Source: Anaerolineae bacterium (GTDB lineage Bacteria > Chloroflexota > Anaerolineae > Anaerolineales > Villigracilaceae). From it: a stretch of DNA of 41,342 nt. The notes beneath the pieces were generated by a model, which saw only the letters and a program-made list of their open reading frames with translations, searched no databases and was not told where the DNA came from. The position numbers and the translations under genes are program-made. The stretch's first letter is position 1, and each line of letters starts with the position of its first letter. Positions 39,534 to 41,342 of this stretch are shown here, piece after piece. Location: positions 1 to 41,342 of the forward strand of contig JAFLCF010000011.1 of assembly GCA_017303735.1 (NCBI GenBank). Reading direction: 5' to 3'.

Positions 39534-40544
39534 TTATGTTGTTTGTCGTTCGATCAGGTTAAGTGGAAGATAGATATGCTGTGTGGCACGCGAGGGATCG
39601 GCAATACGCCCAAGCACCATTTCTGCCGAGAGCCTGCCCGATTCATCCAAGTGCTGGCGGACGGTGGTGAGGTCGACATAATCTGCCATGTCAATGTCAT
39701 CGAAGCCGACCACGGCAACATCATCGGGAATGCGCATGTTCAACTGACGCGCCACCTTCATGATGCTCAATGCCTGGTTATCGGAGGCTGCAAAGATGGC
39801 AGAGGGGCGGTCGGGCATGGTCAGCAATTCGTGGGCGGCTTCGCGTGAACTTTCGTGCGCGTAAAAGGCTTGCTTGATATTTTTTTTAGGGAGTTGAAAC
39901 CCTGCATCCTTCAACACCGATTGAAAGCCCTCCAAACGGGAGCGCACAGGGTGAATGATGTTGCGCTCTGGCGGCTCGATATCGCCCAGAAAGCCAAAGG
40001 ACTTGTAGCCTTTTTTGATTAGGTGCTCGGCTACCATACGCCCGCCTTGAAAATCATCGATCACGATGCTATTCAGTTTTTCGTGTGAGAATTCGATCAA
40101 CACGGTTTCCATGTGGTTGCTGAGCAGGCGTTTTACATCATGGCTTTCCACCGCCAGCGACATAATGATCAATCCATCCAAATTCCGCATGACGGGAATG
40201 GAAGAGAGGTAGCCTTCCAACTGTTCTTCAGAGTCAACCGGGTAAATGACCAGCTCATAATTCTCACGCGAGAGTCTACCTGCCACGCCGCGCAGACGTT
40301 GAACGAAGGATGGCGCGGTAAAGAATGGAGTGATAACCCCAATGCGGTTGGTGCTCTGCATAGCTCGCGCGCGCGCCTCAGCCTTGGGGACGAATCCCAA
40401 CTGGTCAATGGCAGACATCACCAATTGGCGGGTGTCTGGGTTGACCTTATCTGGTGAGTTTAGTACGCGCGAAATGGTGGAGATACTCACACCTGAAAGT
40501 TTGGCGACATCGTAGATTGTGGGTGTTTTTTTTATGTTTGCCAT
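39534..40544 (-). CDS. LacI-family transcriptional repressor
   Basis: A 336-residue regulator. The helix-turn-helix and hinge helix are at the N terminus (PTIYDVAKLSGVSISTISRVLNSPDKVNPDTR). The periplasmic-binding-like effector domain follows (RIGVITPFFTAPSFVQRLRG... to VVGFDDIDMADYVDLTTVRQ). The start at 40544 gives the family-typical short N terminus; the frame from 40571 adds nine residues that read through the operator and is rejected. It probably senses a sugar or sugar phosphate derived from sucrose or raffinose. It controls itself and the binding-protein operon through the shared TGAAAGCACTTTCA palindrome. Confidence 0.92.
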   Translation of the reverse strand: MANIKKTPTIYDVAKLSGVSISTISRVLNSPDKVNPDTRQLVMSAIDQLGFVPKAEARARAMQSTNRIGVITPFFTAPSFVQRLRGVAGRLSRENYELVIYPVDSEEQLEGYLSSIPVMRNLDGLIIMSLAVESHDVKRLLSNHMETVLIEFSHEKLNSIVIDDFQGGRMVAEHLIKKGYKSFGFLGDIEPPERNIIHPVRSRLEGFQSVLKDAGFQLPKKNIKQAFYAHESSREAAHELLTMPDRPSAIFAASDNQALSIMKVARQLNMRIPDDVAVVGFDDIDMADYVDLTTVRQHLDESGRLSAEMVLGRIADPSRATQHIYLPLNLIERQTT

Positions 40545-40551
40545 ATTAATG

Positions 40552-40592
40552 TGAAAGCCCAGTGAAAGCACTTTCAGTGTAACATGAAAGTA
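40552..40592. promoter_or_regulatory. LacI-family operator cluster upstream of the repressor gene
   Basis: The palindrome TGAAAGCACTTTCA (40563-40576) is identical to that at 37213-37226. It is flanked by half sites TGAAAGC (40552-40558) and TGAAAGTA (40585-40592). Its position 19 bases upstream of the ATG suggests autorepression. No convincing promoter hexamers with correct spacing were found here. Confidence 0.7.
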
Positions 40593-40620
40593 ACCACAAT
40601 TCTAGGCAGGCATTGTTAAC

Positions 40621-41322
40621 TTATTTGGATGTCTTTGGAATGGGAGGAGTGTTTCCGGGTCCCTGCTGGGTGACTTCCACCCACAGAGATGCGGCAAGTT
40701 CATACCCAATGAGGTGGTCTTGCGGTTTCATTTGCAACCGCAATGGACCTTTGAACGGTGCACAACTATATAGGTGAAAGGCAGTTCCGGGTACGAGTCC
40801 CAACTCGCCGATGTAGTTCAACTTTTCAAGGTCATGCGTGCGGACGCGGCTGATGACACAATCAGAGCCGGAGGGTACATCGATCAATGGCACATCTTTG
40901 ACGATGGGCATGATTCCGTCTTTGGATGGAATCGGCTCACCATGCGGGCAGCGATTGGGGTGCCCTGCTAATTCATCCATGCGGTCTTCGATCTCATCAT
41001 TCACACCTTTCTCGAAGGTGTCAGAAAGTTCGTGGGCGGTTGCCCAATCATATTTCATCACTTTGACGAGGAAGACTTCAGTGAGGCGATGTCGGCGCAG
41101 GGAAGGCATGGCGATCTTTTCGCCTGCCTCCGTGAGTCGCACGCCGCGATAGGGTTCGTGCTCAAGATAACCATCTTTTTGCAGACGTTTGACCATGCTG
41201 GAAATAGCCTGCGCGGACGAATCGACATGTGAACTTAAAAGGGAAAGCGGAACCTGTTCATGGTCCTGCTGTAATCGGTAAATCTCTGCAGCATAGCGCT
41301 GCATGGTTGGGCTTACGGTCAT
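40621..41322 (-). CDS. DtxR/MntR-family metal-dependent regulator
   Basis: A 233-residue regulator. The N-terminal winged helix-turn-helix (MQRYAAEIYRLQQDH...AISSMVKRLQKDGYLEHEPYRGVRLTEAGE), the dimerisation and metal-binding domain (RRHRLTEVFLVKVMKYDWATAHELSDTFE...HPNRCPHGEPIP), and a C-terminal FeoA/SH3-like domain (SRVRTHDLEKLNYIGELGLVPGTAFHL) are all present. Such proteins repress metal uptake genes when Fe(II) or Mn(II) is bound. The metal cannot be told from the sequence alone. The ATG at 41322 has TGGAG about 13 bases upstream, which is rather distant. The upstream gene is outside the window. Confidence 0.9.
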   Translation of the reverse strand: MTVSPTMQRYAAEIYRLQQDHEQVPLSLLSSHVDSSAQAISSMVKRLQKDGYLEHEPYRGVRLTEAGEKIAMPSLRRHRLTEVFLVKVMKYDWATAHELSDTFEKGVNDEIEDRMDELAGHPNRCPHGEPIPSKDGIMPIVKDVPLIDVPSGSDCVISRVRTHDLEKLNYIGELGLVPGTAFHLYSCAPFKGPLRLQMKPQDHLIGYELAASLWVEVTQQGPGNTPPIPKTSK

Positions 41323-41342
41323 ACGGTAAATCGTGCTCCAGA

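Overview
The window looks like a chromosomal stretch from an anaerobic or facultative member of the Chloroflexota, most likely class Anaerolineae. This rests on style and gene content, not on a marker gene. Several lipoproteins have a VLAAC lipobox followed by a long Thr/Glu/Ala/Pro linker. The base composition is moderate. Characteristic intergenic inverted repeats lie between genes, and a sugar-oligosaccharide locus sits beside multiheme cytochromes. No phage, integrase, IS element or CRISPR array was seen. Both ends cut the chromosome arbitrarily; the left edge cuts hutI.

Layout. 1-3370 (+): end of hutI (histidine degradation), a PAS-GGDEF diguanylate cyclase, arginase, and an inositol-monophosphatase-family enzyme, closed by a terminator. 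3435-3830: three tRNAs (Met/CAT and Gly/TCC on -, Arg/GCG on +) in repeat-rich DNA. 4021-6945 (+): surE, then panB-panE (pantothenate). 7087-8562 (+): an exported zinc-ribbon membrane protein and a small membrane protein. 8576-9496 (-): a LysR regulator. 9657-13882 (-): a redox module of a hexaheme lipoprotein, a heptaheme membrane cytochrome, a Tat-exported four-cluster ferredoxin and a HybB/NrfD-type quinone-interacting membrane subunit, with no catalytic subunit. 14115-15968: fmdB-like zinc ribbon (-), then gmk and a rhomboid protease (+). 16030-19880 (-): a family-5 substrate-binding protein with two Dpp/Opp permeases and no ATPases. 19949-23456: an AmrS-type radical SAM enzyme, mobA, a universal stress protein and a cysteine-desulfurase-like PLP enzyme.

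23547-27679 (+) is the most unusual part. An ECF sigma factor overlaps a gene that fuses a zinc-finger anti-sigma domain to a six-helix membrane domain resembling ABC-2 permeases. Two ABC-2 permeases and their ATPase follow. The fused membrane domain shares a DPAxELxFATPI motif with the second permease, so the anti-sigma factor seems to be built from a transporter subunit.

27743-40544 (-) is a sucrose/raffinose-type utilisation locus: binding protein, MalF- and MalG-like permeases, trehalose-synthase-like GH13, GH32 invertase, ROK fructokinase and GH13_4 amylosucrase, preceded by a GH36 alpha-galactosidase and a LacI-family repressor. The same 14-base palindrome lies upstream of the repressor gene and just downstream of a strong promoter for the binding-protein operon, which predicts one regulon. 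Imported sucrose could be hydrolysed (GH32 plus fructokinase) or polymerised to alpha-glucan with release of fructose (amylosucrase). The alpha-galactosidase would trim raffinose-family sugars to sucrose. A DtxR/MntR-type metalloregulator closes the window (40621-41322, -).

Expression signals. Five monocistronic or first genes (surE, LysR, fmdB-like, gmk, mobA) have a TANAAT -10 box ending 6-9 bases before the ATG, which predicts leaderless mRNAs. Operonic genes usually carry GGAGG-type ribosome binding sites. Both binding-protein/permease junctions carry a stable hairpin, and many genes end in clear intrinsic terminators.
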